Origin: Streptomyces sp. RKAG290
GTDB taxonomy: Bacteria; Actinomycetota; Actinomycetes; Streptomycetales; Streptomycetaceae
DNA: 64,000 nt
Direction: 5' to 3'
NCBI RefSeq assembly: GCF_023701695.1
Contig: NZ_JAJOZC010000001.1
Span: 1,116,001 to 1,180,000, forward strand
Part shown: in pieces, positions 25,652 through 34,696 of the stretch
How the letters are laid out: each line of letters opens with the position of its first letter
Numbering within the stretch: position 1 is the stretch's first letter
Position numbers and translations under genes: made by a program
Notes under the pieces: generated by a model
Told to the model about the DNA's origin: nothing
Databases searched by the model: none
What the model saw: only the letters and a program-made list of their open reading frames with translations

Positions 25652-28228
25652 CTACAGCCGCGGGTCCACCGGCTCCGACTCCAGCGCCAGCACCGCGAAC
25701 ACCGCCTCGTGGACCCGCCACAGCGGCTCACCCTCGGCCAGCCGGTCCAGGGCTTCGAGGCCCAGCGCGTACTCGCGCAGGGCGAGCGAGCGCTTGTGGC
25801 CCAGGAACCGGCCGCGCAGCCTGTCCAGGTTCTCCGGACGGGTGTACTCGGGCCCGTAGATGATCCGCAGGTACTCCCGGCCGCGCACCTTGATGCCGGG
25901 CTGGACCAGCCTGCCCTTGCCGTCCCTGACCAGGGCGCCGAGCGGCTTGACGACCATGCCCTCGCCGCCGCGGCCGGTCATCTCCAGCCACCAGTCGACG
26001 CCGGAGCGGACCGAGGCCTCGTCGGCGGTGTCGACGACGAGCCGCCGGGTGACCTGGAGCAGCCCCGTGGGGTCGTGCTCCACCAGCCGGTCCAGCCAGG
26101 CCAGCTGCTCGTCATGGGGTACGGAGGCGAGCGAGCGGCCCTGCACGGCGAGGATCTGGAACGGTGCCAGGCGCACCCCGTCCAGCCCCTCGGTGCTCCA
26201 GCAGTAGCGGCGGTAGGCCTCGGTGAACGCCGCCGCGTCCTCGGCCCGGCCCTGCTGCCGGTCCGCGAGCGCGCCGACGTCGACGCCGCGCTCCGCTGCC
26301 GCCGCGAGAGCCTTGGTGGCCGCGGGCAGCACCGCGCCCGAGGCGGCGCCGACCGCCGCGTACTGCGAGCGGAGCAGTCCGGCCGCCTTGAGGGACCAGG
26401 GCATCAACTCGGCGTCGAGAAGCACCCAGTCGGTGTCCCATTCCTCCCACAGCCCGGCGGCGGTGACCGCCGCGCGCAGCCGGCCGAGGACGACCTCGGT
26501 GAGCGCGGCATCGTCCAGGAACGGGCGTCCCGTACGGGTGTGCAGGGCTCCCGTCGGGCCTCCGCCGCTCTCGGACGAGCCCCCCGTGCCGAAGCGTTCC
26601 CGTGCGGCTTCCGCGTCCCGGCAGACCAGGGCCACGGCCCGCGAGCCCATGTGCTTCTCCTCGCACACGACCTTGCCGACGCCGTCCGCCCGGTACTGCG
26701 CGAACGCCTCCGCCGGGTGCTCCAGGTACCCCTCCTCGTGCGAGGTGGCCGTCGGCGCCATGGTCGGCGGGAGGTAGGCGAGCAGCTGCGGGTCGATGGC
26801 GAACCGGCTCATGACCTCGAGCGCGGCCGCCGCGTTCTCCTCGCGCACTGCGACGCGGCCCATGTGCCGGGTCTCCACGATCCGGCGGCCCTGCACATCG
26901 GCGAGGTCCAGCGGACGGCCCTCACGGCCGCCCGGCGCCTCGGTGGTCAGCGGCTTCACCGGCTCGTACCAGACCTGCTCGGCCGGCACGTCGACGAGCT
27001 CGCGCTCCGGCCAGCGCAGCGCGGTCATCTTCCCGCCGAAGACCGCTCCGGTGTCCAGGCAGAGCGTGTTGTTGACCCAGGAGGTGGTGGGTACGGGGGT
27101 GTGGCCGTAGACGACGGCGGCACGGCCCCGGTAGTCCTCCGCCCACGGGTAGCGCACCGGAAGGCCGAACTCGTCGGTCTCCCCGGTGGTGTCGCCGTAC
27201 AGCGCGTGCGAGCGGACCCGTCCGGAGGTGCGCCCGTGGTACTTCTCGGGCAGACCGGCGTGGCAGACGACCAGCCGGCCGCCGTCCAGCACGTAGTGGC
27301 TGACGAGCCCGTCGATGAACGCCTTGACCTGTTCCCGGAACTCCGGTCCCTCGGCGTCCTCGCGCTCCAGCTGCTCGATGGTCTCCGCGAGTCCGTGGGT
27401 CTGCTGGACCTTGCGGCCCTTGAGGTAGCGGCCGAGCTTGTTCTCGTGGTTGCCGGGAACACACAGTGCGTTGCCGTCCGACACCATGGACATGACGCGG
27501 CGCAGCACCCCGGGACTGTCCGGGCCGCGGTCGACGAGGTCGCCGACGAAGACCGCCGTGCGCCCTTCGGGGTGCGCCCCGTCCAGGTAGCCGAGCTTGC
27601 CGAGCAGGGTCTCCAGCTCGGAGCTGCAGCCGTGGATGTCGCCGATGATGTCGAAGGGACCGGTGAGGTGTCGGAGGTCGTTGTAGCGGCGCTCCCGCAC
27701 CACTTCGGCGCGCTCGGCCTCCTCCTCGGTGCGCAGGATGTGGACCTTGCGGAAGCCCTCGCGCTCCAGGCCGCGCAGCGAACGGCGCAGCTCGCGGCGG
27801 TGGCGCTGGACGACGTGGCGGGGCATGTCGGCCCTGTCCGGGCGGGCCGCGTTGCGGGCGAGGCAGACCTCCTCGGGCAGGTCGAGGACGATGGCGATGG
27901 GCAGCACGTCGTGCTCACGTGCCAGCTGTACGAGCTGACGGCGGCTCTCGGGCTGGACGTTCGTCGCGTCGACGACGGTCAGCCGCCCGGCGGCCAGGCG
28001 CTTTCCCGCGATGTAGTGCAGGACGTCGAAGGCGTCCCGGCTGGCGCTCTGGTCGTTCTCGTCGTCGGCGACGAGGCCCCGGCAGAAGTCCGAGGAGACG
28101 ATCTCGGTCGGCTTGAAGTGCCTGCGGGCGAAAGTGGACTTGCCCGATCCGCTCGCTCCGACGAGGACCACGAGGGAGAGGTCGGTCACCGGCAGGGTGC
28201 GCGTGGTGCTGTCACTGGTACTGCTCAT
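25652..28228 (-). CDS. pnkp: Polynucleotide kinase-phosphatase-ligase (bacterial Pnkp), RNA repair
   Basis: An 858-residue three-domain enzyme. The kinase has the P-loop GASGSGKST at 24-32. The metallophosphatase has [18 protein letters not shown] from about 190, [10 protein letters not shown] and GNHENKLG. The C-terminal adenylyltransferase/ligase has the nucleotidyl-transferase lysine in [10 protein letters not shown] near 525 and GMVVKPL later. With Hen1 it repairs broken RNA such as tRNA cut by ribotoxins: it heals the 5'-OH and 2',3'-cyclic phosphate ends and seals them, while Hen1 methylates the junction 2'-OH. Its ATG overlaps the hen1 stop (ATGA), the standard Pnkp/Hen1 operon. Confidence 0.95.
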   Translation of the reverse strand: MSSTSDSTTRTLPVTDLSLVVLVGASGSGKSTFARRHFKPTEIVSSDFCRGLVADDENDQSASRDAFDVLHYIAGKRLAAGRLTVVDATNVQPESRRQLVQLAREHDVLPIAIVLDLPEEVCLARNAARPDRADMPRHVVQRHRRELRRSLRGLEREGFRKVHILRTEEEAERAEVVRERRYNDLRHLTGPFDIIGDIHGCSSELETLLGKLGYLDGAHPEGRTAVFVGDLVDRGPDSPGVLRRVMSMVSDGNALCVPGNHENKLGRYLKGRKVQQTHGLAETIEQLEREDAEGPEFREQVKAFIDGLVSHYVLDGGRLVVCHAGLPEKYHGRTSGRVRSHALYGDTTGETDEFGLPVRYPWAEDYRGRAAVVYGHTPVPTTSWVNNTLCLDTGAVFGGKMTALRWPERELVDVPAEQVWYEPVKPLTTEAPGGREGRPLDLADVQGRRIVETRHMGRVAVREENAAAALEVMSRFAIDPQLLAYLPPTMAPTATSHEEGYLEHPAEAFAQYRADGVGKVVCEEKHMGSRAVALVCRDAEAARERFGTGGSSESGGGPTGALHTRTGRPFLDDAALTEVVLGRLRAAVTAAGLWEEWDTDWVLLDAELMPWSLKAAGLLRSQYAAVGAASGAVLPAATKALAAAAERGVDVGALADRQQGRAEDAAAFTEAYRRYCWSTEGLDGVRLAPFQILAVQGRSLASVPHDEQLAWLDRLVEHDPTGLLQVTRRLVVDTADEASVRSGVDWWLEMTGRGGEGMVVKPLGALVRDGKGRLVQPGIKVRGREYLRIIYGPEYTRPENLDRLRGRFLGHKRSLALREYALGLEALDRLAEGEPLWRVHEAVFAVLALESEPVDPRL

Positions 28229-29700
28229 GCGGCTTTCGCCTCCTTCTCGGTCTCGTCGGCTGCGGTCAGGGTGAACACGGCCAGCTGGGTGGGCGGCCCC
28301 ACCTCCGGGTCGTCGGGGCCCACCGGCACGAACTCCACCCCGTACCCGTGCCGGCGGGCCACTTCGCCCGCCCAGTCCCGGAACTCGGCCCGGGTCCACT
28401 CGAAGCGGTGGTCGCCGTGCCGGGCGCGCCCTGCCGGGAGCGTCTCCCAGCGGACGTTGTACTCGACGTTCGGCGTGGTCACCAGCACCGTGCGGGGGCG
28501 GGCCGAACCGAACACCGCGTATTCGAGCGCGGGCAGCCGCGGCAGGTCGAGGTGCTCGATGACCTCGCTCAGCACTGCCGCGTCGTAGCCCTTGAGCCGT
28601 TTGTCGGTGTACGTGAGCGAGCCCTGCTGGAGCGTGACGCGGGCGGCCTGCCGCTCCCCCATCCGGTCCAGCTTCAGCCGGCGCGAGGCGATGGTGAGGG
28701 CACGCATCGAGACGTCGACTCCGACGATCTCGGTGAAGCGCACATCCTTCAGCAGCGCCTGCACCAACTGGCCCTGGCCGCAGCCGAGGTCGAGCACCCT
28801 GGCCGCCCCGGCACTGCCCAGCGCGGCCAGGATCGCGGTCCGCCGCTGTTCGGCGAGCGGCACCGGCCGTTCCTCGGTGTCGGTCGACTCGTCGACGGCG
28901 TTGTCGATGCTCTCGACGTCGAGGTCGTCGGACTCGGCGAGGCGCACCAGCTCCAGCCGCTCCATCGCCTGCCGGGTCAGGCTCCAGCGCCGGGACAGAT
29001 AACGACTGGTGATCAGCTTCTGCTCGGGGTGTTCGGCCAGCCAGCCCTCGCCGGCCCGCAGCAGCTTGTCCACCTCGTCCGGCGCCACCCAGTAGTGCTT
29101 GGCGTCGTCGAGTACCGGCAGCAGGACGTACAGCTGGCGCAGCGCGTCCACCAGCCGCAACTCCCCTTCCAGCACGAGCGTCACGTACCGCGAGTCCCCC
29201 CACTCGGGGAACTGCTCGTCCAGGGGTACGGCCACCGCGTCCACCCGCGTCCAGCCGAGCGGCCCGAAGAGCTTGCGCACCAGCTCGGCACCACCCCGGG
29301 CCGGCAGCACGGGCACCTCGATCCGCAGCGGCAACGGAGCCTCGGCCCGCTCGGGCATCGCCTTGCAGGTGCCGCTCAGCGCGGACTTGAAGACGGTGCT
29401 CATCGCGACCGACAGCAGCGAGGAGGCGGCGTAGGGGCGGTCGTTGACGTATTGGGCCAGCGCCGCGTCCGGGGCGCCGCCCCGACCCTTGCCCTTGCCC
29501 CGCCGCACCAGGGCCACGGGATCGACCTCCAGCAGCAGCGCCGCCGTGCAACGCTCCGCGGACGCCTCTGGGTAGAAGACGTGGGCGGTGCCGTGGGAGG
29601 TGGAGAACGACTGCGCCTTCTCGGGATGCTTGTGCAGCAGGAAGCCGAGATCGGTGGCGGGTCGTTCCGGGGTGCCGGTTGTACTGATCGTCAGGAACAC
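28225..29700 (-). CDS. hen1: 3' terminal RNA ribose 2'-O-methyltransferase Hen1
   Basis: A 491-residue protein. The N-terminal domain (FLTISTTGTPERPATDLGFLLHKHPEKAQSF) is the Hen1 N-terminal region, needed to activate the Pnkp ligase. The C-terminal SAM-dependent methyltransferase has RVLDLGCGQGQLVQALL and the Mn2+-binding EVIEHLDLPR near 375-385, and ends with DHRFEWTRAEF. It marks the 3' end 2'-OH before ligation so that repaired RNA resists re-cleavage. The GTG at 29700 is favoured since family members begin with an LTI/FLTI start; GTG at 29724 would add eight residues. Confidence 0.94.
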   Translation of the reverse strand: MFLTISTTGTPERPATDLGFLLHKHPEKAQSFSTSHGTAHVFYPEASAERCTAALLLEVDPVALVRRGKGKGRGGAPDAALAQYVNDRPYAASSLLSVAMSTVFKSALSGTCKAMPERAEAPLPLRIEVPVLPARGGAELVRKLFGPLGWTRVDAVAVPLDEQFPEWGDSRYVTLVLEGELRLVDALRQLYVLLPVLDDAKHYWVAPDEVDKLLRAGEGWLAEHPEQKLITSRYLSRRWSLTRQAMERLELVRLAESDDLDVESIDNAVDESTDTEERPVPLAEQRRTAILAALGSAGAARVLDLGCGQGQLVQALLKDVRFTEIVGVDVSMRALTIASRRLKLDRMGERQAARVTLQQGSLTYTDKRLKGYDAAVLSEVIEHLDLPRLPALEYAVFGSARPRTVLVTTPNVEYNVRWETLPAGRARHGDHRFEWTRAEFRDWAGEVARRHGYGVEFVPVGPDDPEVGPPTQLAVFTLTAADETEKEAKAA

Positions 29701-29743
29701 GCGTCCGAGTATGGCCCGGTTCACTCCCTCTCACCAGGCAATT

Positions 29744-30730
29744 TCACTCCGTCTCCGGCTCGCCCTCCCCTCCTTCCAGGCCGTGCGCCCCCGGCGGCCG
29801 GAGCAGTACGGCCAGTTCTGCGATGGTGGCCGGACCGACCCGGCAGCAGCCGCCGACCAGCCGCGCACCGTCGGCCTGCCAGCCCCGGACCCGGCCGGGC
29901 TCGAACGTGACGCCACCGGTCCAGCCCCGCCCTTCGGCATCCCAGCGTTCGCCGCTGTTCGGATAGACGACGACGGGCTTGCCGGTCACCTCCGCCGCCG
30001 TCCGGACCGCCCGGTCCGCGTCCGCCGGATCGCAGCAGTTCACCCCGACCGCCACCACGCCCTCGCGCCCCGCGGCAAGGCCGAACGCCTCCTCCAGCGG
30101 CTGTCCCGCCCGGGTCTGCGAGCCCGCCACGGTGTAGGAGAGCCAGACAGGCAGTCCGCATTCCTCCGCCACCCGCAGCAGCGCCTGCGCCTCATCGGTG
30201 TCCGGCACCGTCTCCAGCGCCAGCACATCGGGGCCGGCGGCGGCCAGCGCCTCGATCCTGGGGCGGTGGAAGCGCTCCAGCTCCCGGACCGAGAGCCCGT
30301 AGCGCCCCCGGTACTCGGCCCCGTCCGCGGTCACCGCCCCGTACGGGCCGACCGACGCCGCGACCCACACATCCCGCTGCACCGCACCGGCCGCCCGCCG
30401 GGCCAGCCCGACGCTGCGGGCGAACAGAGCGGCCGCCTCCGCCCGCCCGGTCCCGCGCCGCCCGAATCCCTCGAAGCTCGCCTGGTAGCTGGCGGTGATG
30501 AGCACCTGCGCACCCGCCCGCACATAGGCCGTGTGCGCCGCCTCGATCTGCCCGGGTCCGTCGGCGAGCAGCCGGGCGGACCACAGCGCGTCGGACAGAT
30601 CGCAGCCCTGCGCCTCCAGTTGGTTGGAGAGGCCGCCGTCGAGCAGGACCGTACCGGCGGCGAGGGCTGCGGCGAGCGGGCGGGACGGCCTCCCGGCGGA
30701 GGACGGGACGGGCTCGTGGGCGGGTGGCAC
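29744..30730 (-). CDS. mmuM: Homocysteine S-methyltransferase
   Basis: A 328-residue TIM-barrel enzyme: LLDGGLSNQLEAQGCDLSDALWSARLL, ITASYQASFEGFGRRG, VAVGVNCCDPADADRAV and the terminal zinc-binding LVGGCCRVGPATIAEL. It transfers a methyl group from S-methylmethionine (or SAM) to homocysteine, giving methionine. It lies 14 bases after the luciferase-like gene and 43 before hen1. The link to hen1 may be casual, or it may recycle the homocysteine that follows from SAM use; the second is speculation. Confidence 0.9.
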   Translation of the reverse strand: MPPAHEPVPSSAGRPSRPLAAALAAGTVLLDGGLSNQLEAQGCDLSDALWSARLLADGPGQIEAAHTAYVRAGAQVLITASYQASFEGFGRRGTGRAEAAALFARSVGLARRAAGAVQRDVWVAASVGPYGAVTADGAEYRGRYGLSVRELERFHRPRIEALAAAGPDVLALETVPDTDEAQALLRVAEECGLPVWLSYTVAGSQTRAGQPLEEAFGLAAGREGVVAVGVNCCDPADADRAVRTAAEVTGKPVVVYPNSGERWDAEGRGWTGGVTFEPGRVRGWQADGARLVGGCCRVGPATIAELAVLLRPPGAHGLEGGEGEPETE

Positions 30731-30744
30731 AGGCGCTCCTGATC

Positions 30745-31668
30745 TCAGGTGAGCTGGGACTGGACCTTCGACGAGATCAGTTCCAGGTGATCGAGGTCGT
30801 CGAGATCAAGCACCTGGAGGTAGATCCGCGATGCCCCGATGGCTTCGAACCGGCCGATCTTGTCGACCACTTCGGCGGGCGAGCCCGCCAGCCCGTTCGC
30901 CTTGAGCTCCGCGACGTCACGCCCGATGACGGCGGCACGGCGCGCCACCTCGGCGTCGTCCTTGCCGACGCAGACGATCAGGGCGTTGGAGTACACCAGG
31001 TCGTCCGGTGCCCGGCCCGCGGTCACGGCCGCTTCCCTGACCCGGCCGAACTGCTTCTCGCTGTCCTCCAGCGAGGCGAACGGGATGTTGAACTCGTCGG
31101 CGTACTGGGCGGCCAGTCGCGGCGTGCGCTTCGCGCCGTGCCCCCCGATCAGTACCGGCACCTTGGCCTGCGCCGGCTTGGGCAGCGCGGGCGAGTCGGT
31201 GAGCTGATAGTAGGTGCCGTCGTAACTGAACGTCTTGCCGACCTCGGTCGACCACAGCCCCGTGACGATCGCCAGCTGTTCCTCGAGCCGGGCGAGCCTG
31301 TCCTGGGGGAACGGGATGCCGTACGCCTTGTGCTCATCCTCGAACCAGCCTGCACCCAGGCCGAGTTCGACGCGGCCGCCGGACATCTGGTCGACCTGGG
31401 CCACCTGGATGGCCAGTACGCCGGGGAGCCGGAAGGTCCCCGCAGTCATCAGTGTGCCGAGGCGGATGCGCTTGGTCTCGCGCGCCAGCCCGGCCAGCGT
31501 GATCCATGCGTCCGTCGGGCCCGGGAGTCCGTCCCCCTGCCCCATCTGCAGATAGTGGTCGGAGCGGTAGAAGGCGTCAAAGCCCAGGTCCTCGGCCGCC
31601 TTGGCGACGCTGAGCAGCGTGTCGTAGCTCGCCCCTTGCTGGGGCTCGGTGAAGATTCGAAGATCCAT
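30745..31668 (-). CDS. LLM class F420-dependent oxidoreductase
   Basis: A 307-residue luciferase-like monooxygenase-fold protein: MDLRIFTEPQQGASYDTLLSVAKAAEDLGFDAFYRSDHYL, IRLGTLMTAGTFRLPGVLAIQVAQVDQMSGGRVELGLGAGW, and PVLIGGHGAKRTPRLAAQYADEFN. This subgroup in actinobacteria is usually F420-dependent; substrate unknown. The ATG at 31668 is preceded by AGGATGG. It heads a possible operon with mmuM, hen1 and pnkp, all closely spaced. Confidence 0.87.
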   Translation of the reverse strand: MDLRIFTEPQQGASYDTLLSVAKAAEDLGFDAFYRSDHYLQMGQGDGLPGPTDAWITLAGLARETKRIRLGTLMTAGTFRLPGVLAIQVAQVDQMSGGRVELGLGAGWFEDEHKAYGIPFPQDRLARLEEQLAIVTGLWSTEVGKTFSYDGTYYQLTDSPALPKPAQAKVPVLIGGHGAKRTPRLAAQYADEFNIPFASLEDSEKQFGRVREAAVTAGRAPDDLVYSNALIVCVGKDDAEVARRAAVIGRDVAELKANGLAGSPAEVVDKIGRFEAIGASRIYLQVLDLDDLDHLELISSKVQSQLT

Positions 31669-31836
31669 GCATCCATCCTGCACCGTTCCCCGCCGGTGTG
31701 CATGGATGAGCCCGGACCCGCCGGCTCCTTCCTGCCATGTCCCCTGCCGGCAAGTCCCGAAGGGGGTTGGATGCGGCGCGTCGCCGTACTGCGGCGTGCC
31801 CCCGAGCTCTCGCCCCGCCGCCCGCCGCTGCGTCCG

Positions 31837-31920
31837 GGTCATCAGGGACGGCAGGTCATCCGGGTCGGTGGGTCATACGAGTTGGTGGGTCATCCTGGAG
31901 CGCGGTCATCCGGGATGGCG
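31837..31920. repeat. Five-copy 17-bp degenerate tandem repeat
   Basis: GGTCAT begins at 31837, 31854, 31871, 31888 and 31904, so the period is 17, 17, 17 and 16 bases. Units follow GGTCATCCnGGnnGGnG loosely. The array lies between the luciferase-like gene (start 31668) and the next gene's stop at 31926, in what should be the upstream region of the former. An iteron-like protein-binding array or a decayed minisatellite are the possibilities. Confidence 0.7.
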
Positions 31921-31925
31921 GGCTC

Positions 31926-32459
31926 TCACAGCCGGCCTGCGGCGGGACCCGGTCCATGGAGGACGCCGTGGGGGCCGTCCCGCTCCCTGCCGCGTTCCAG
32001 ATCCTGCTGACGTTCGCGGTCCCGTTCGTCGAGCAGCCGGAGCATTCCGTGGACCCGGTCCGTCGACTCGTCGGCGGCGTCGATCGCCTCCATGCACTGC
32101 CAGTACAGGCTCTGCTCGTCGGTCTCGCACGCCACTCCGACCAGCGCTATCCCCACCTCCCCGAGGAGCGTGCCCAGACCGCTCAGTGCCGCGCGCGGAT
32201 CGGCGACTTCGGAGAGCTGCGCCGCCCGGGCCACCCCGGCCCGCGCCGCCGGGTGGTCCAGCGCACCGTTACTTCTTCCGCCGATCTCGCTGAGCCCGCT
32301 CGCCTCGCCCCGTAACTCCTTGGGACCGCTCGCCGCCAGTCTGCTTCCGATCGCCTGCGCCAGCGCCTGAGCCTGCCAGGCCTCGGCGATGATGTCGGGC
32401 GTGCCCCTGCTCTGCGCCAGTGCCCGCCTGATGACTGCTACCAGCCGCTCCGCTTCCAT
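31926..32459 (-). CDS. Hypothetical protein (DUF6099-like)
   Basis: A 177-residue protein, mostly helical: MEAERLVAVIRRALAQSRGTPDIIAEAWQAQALAQAIGSRLA, ELRGEASGLSEIGG, LGEVGIALVGVACETDEQSLYWQCMEAIDAADES, then a charged, Gly/Pro-rich tail. I connect it with a small actinobacterial family of unknown function (DUF6099), with moderate certainty. No catalytic motif was seen. It stands alone between an intergenic repeat array and the MazG-like gene; about 125 bases of AT-richer sequence upstream may hold its promoter. Confidence 0.72.
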   Translation of the reverse strand: MEAERLVAVIRRALAQSRGTPDIIAEAWQAQALAQAIGSRLAASGPKELRGEASGLSEIGGRSNGALDHPAARAGVARAAQLSEVADPRAALSGLGTLLGEVGIALVGVACETDEQSLYWQCMEAIDAADESTDRVHGMLRLLDERDRERQQDLERGRERDGPHGVLHGPGPAAGRL

Positions 32460-32584
32460 GCGTTGCCCCCGTTCTGTACGAAAACCCGCTCACCTCTTTC
32501 ATTACCCACAGTGAGGGTCGTGGTACCGAAACGCCAGAGGATTTCGGAAATCTGTGGACACCCCGTCGATTGTGCATAAGTTGA

Positions 32585-32944
32585 TCACTCCGAAGAGTGA
32601 CGATCAGGGGCATCGGTGCCCTTAGAAGCCGGGAAGCGCACCTCATTCCGCTCGATCTTGGCCGCCAGGGCAGTCAGCGGGTCGATGCCCAACACCTCGC
32701 AGAACTGCAGCAGATACGCGAGCACATCGGCGACCTCGTCCGACACCCGGTGCGCCGTACCGGGATCCTCCATCACCCGGGCCGACTGTTCGGGCGTCAG
32801 CCACTGGAAGATCTCCAGGAGTTCGGACGCCTCGACGCTCAGCGCCGCCGCCAGGTTCTTCGGGGTGTGGTACTGCTCCCAGTCGCGTGCGGCCGCGAAA
32901 GCCGCGAGCCGTCGCTGCAGTGTCTGTACGTCGAGTTCTGTCAC
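32585..32944 (-). CDS. MazG-like nucleotide pyrophosphohydrolase
   Basis: A 119-residue all-alpha NTP-PPase. The metal-binding pattern is split between SVEASELLEIFQWL and VSDEVADVLAYLLQFCEVLGI, as in the dCTPase/MazG-like family; it also has DWEQYHTPKNLAAAL. It would hydrolyse (deoxy)nucleoside triphosphates to monophosphate and pyrophosphate, a housecleaning role. The GTG at 32944 overlaps the ATPase stop by 4 bases (GTGA), so it is translated with the upstream ATPase gene. Confidence 0.9.
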   Translation of the reverse strand: MTELDVQTLQRRLAAFAAARDWEQYHTPKNLAAALSVEASELLEIFQWLTPEQSARVMEDPGTAHRVSDEVADVLAYLLQFCEVLGIDPLTALAAKIERNEVRFPASKGTDAPDRHSSE

Positions 32945-34036
32945 GGCACAAGGTCTACCACCGCCGCTCCGGCCGTCCCGCGGGCCCGTGCGGCGCCTGC
33001 CTCCGTCACCGTGCCGAGCAGCCGGACATGACCTGCACCGGTCTCGGCGACCGCCGCGGCCAGCAGCTCGCGCGTCTGCCGGCAATCCAGGTCCCGGTCG
33101 AGTCCGTCGGCCAGCACCGTGCGGGTCCGCAGCGCCGAGGGCACCTCGGACGGGGCCTGTGACGGACCCACGCCGGGCCCTGCCAGAAGGGCCACGGCGA
33201 GTGCCAGGTAACGCAGTTCGCCGTCGCCGAGCCGTTCCAGCGCGGTGCCGCGTCCGTCGCCCCGGTCCACCACGGCACTGACGCGCCCGTCCGCGAGGCG
33301 CTCGACACCGATCCCGGTCACGGGCCGGGCGCAGCCCGCGTTCGCCAGCGCGACCAGCCGGGCGTGCCGTAGCCGGGACCGGGTCTGCGTACCGTGCAGC
33401 ACCGACGCGAGGTTCCCGCAGTCGCGGCGCAGGAGGGAATCGCCCGGTGGCACGGGTGCCCGCATCCGATGAGACCGTGGTTCGCAGACGTGGACCGAAC
33501 GCAGCGCGACCACCATCTGTTCGGCAGCGGCCAGCACCTGTAGCTGTCCGGCCCGCGACCCGCAGCGGCAGCAGCGCCGTACCCAGCCGGTCGTCCGGCA
33601 GCCGTTCGCGCGTCACCGGGACCTCGCCCGCGGTGTGCCAGGCCGCGTGGACCGCCGGGCGTCCCGGATCGCGCAGCGCGGTGCTGAGCAGGGTCTCCCC
33701 GGCCCTGGTCAGCCGCTCACCGACGATCCGGAGGGTGGGCTCGGCCTGGACGGCGAGGTCGAGTCGGACCGGTCCGGCCGGGCCGTCCGCCGTGCACCCG
33801 AGCCGGAATCCGCGCCGACCCTGCCGATCCGCCACGGCTCGTTCGGGCACGCACGCCGCCGGGTCCGGGAACACCTCGCCGAGCGTCGCGCCTGCCGCGA
33901 GTCCGGCCAGCGCCTCGTAGGCCCGCAGCACACTCGACCTGCCGCTGCCGGAGGGGCCGGCGAGAAGGGTGAGCGGGCCCACTGGCACGGCCGTGCCCCG
34001 GTGCCCCGCGAACGCGGAGAGCCGCAGCTCGGTCAC
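32941..34036 (-). pseudogene. AAA family ATP-binding protein (RecF/AAA_15-like), frameshifted as written
   Basis: The start VTELRLSAFAGHRGTAVPVGPLTLLAGPSGSGRSSVLRAYEAL shows a Walker A (GPSGSGRSS) of the RecF/SMC-like AAA type, GTG at 34036. The N-terminal frame reads well to LLPLRVAG. The second half is in another frame from GQLQVLAAAEQMVVALRSV onward, with an ABC-like signature (LGDGELRYLALAVALL) and a degenerate Walker B region (TVLADGLDRDLD), ending at 32941. The break is at about 33545-33565 and needs one base removed or two (or eight) added, so it differs in direction from the other shifts in this window. The corrected length is about 365 residues. Function unknown; coupled to the MazG-like gene. 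Confidence 0.72.
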
Positions 34037-34324
34037 GACGGGGCCGGCCGGCCGTCCCGCCCGCCGGGCGGTGCCGGTACGGTCCCGCAGCCCGGATCGA
34101 CCGGAGGCGGACCCGGACCGGTCGGACCCGGACCGGTCGGACCCGGACACGCGGCCCGGCAGCCCCGCTCGTTCGGAGCCGGAGTCCGACACGCTGCCCG
34201 GCAGCGCATCTCGACGATCGTCTGACCCGGACACGCGACCCGGCAGCAGCCCGGCCCGAGCATCGCCGGGCTCGGACTCGGAATCGAAATCGGGCTCACG
34301 GGCCTCAGGGCAGGGTTCGGACAT
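34037..34324 (-). repeat. Low-complexity repeat block in frame with the ATPase start
   Basis: An open frame from the ATG at 34324 runs into the ATPase gene and would add a 96-residue Ser/Gly/Asp/Arg-rich leader with repeats such as PGRVSGSD, PGSVSDSGSE and GSDRSGSDRSGS. The DNA repeat is built from GGACCCGGACCGGTC-like units. Either the ATPase has a disordered N-terminal extension in this strain or the block is non-coding; the conserved-looking part begins at the GTG 34036. Confidence 0.5.
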
Positions 34325-34477
34325 GCCCCGGACCGTACGCACGCGGCTCACTGGCGAACCGTTCCGCCGGATCGGCCGTCCTTCGATCGGGGTAAGCCGA
34401 CGCCCGCCCGCATGGCGCACCCCCCACCGGGGTAGGCCGGGTGCGCGGACGTCGCGGGACCAGGCACGCAACCATCC

Positions 34478-34585
34478 GGACCGAATGCGGAACCGTCCCG
34501 GACCGAATGCGCAAACACCCTGGACCGAATGCGCAACCATCCGGACCAACTGCGCAAACACGCGGACCAAGTGCGCAAACACCCC
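34478..34585. repeat. Tandem 21-22-bp minisatellite, five units
   Basis: Units start at 34478, 34500, 34522, 34543 and 34564, each GGACC(G/A)A-n-TGCG(C/G)AA followed by a C-rich end. Decayed copies appear to continue up to about 34690. It lies between the ATPase and SepF-like genes, in a stretch (34325-34696) where no convincing gene was found. Confidence 0.75.
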
Positions 34586-34696
34586 GCACGGCGTGCCCAG
34601 ACACCCCCGCACCGCGTGCGCCGGGACTCCCGCCGCACCCGTGCGATGCGGCTCGTGCGCCGCAACCCGTGCGCCGCAACCCGTGCGACGGGGCCC

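Noticed and set aside
25652..29734. A 1360-residue open frame covering Pnkp and the region opposite Hen1
   Set aside because: Only the part from the ATG at 28228 has protein-like sequence; upstream is the out-of-frame shadow of hen1, which has a complete set of Hen1 motifs.
32585..34612. One long open frame that would fuse the ATPase N-terminus to the MazG-like domain
   Set aside because: The middle of the frame is Arg/Gly-rich nonsense, while the real ATPase C-terminus sits in another frame with its own stop overlapping the MazG GTG start. The fusion is an effect of the frameshift.
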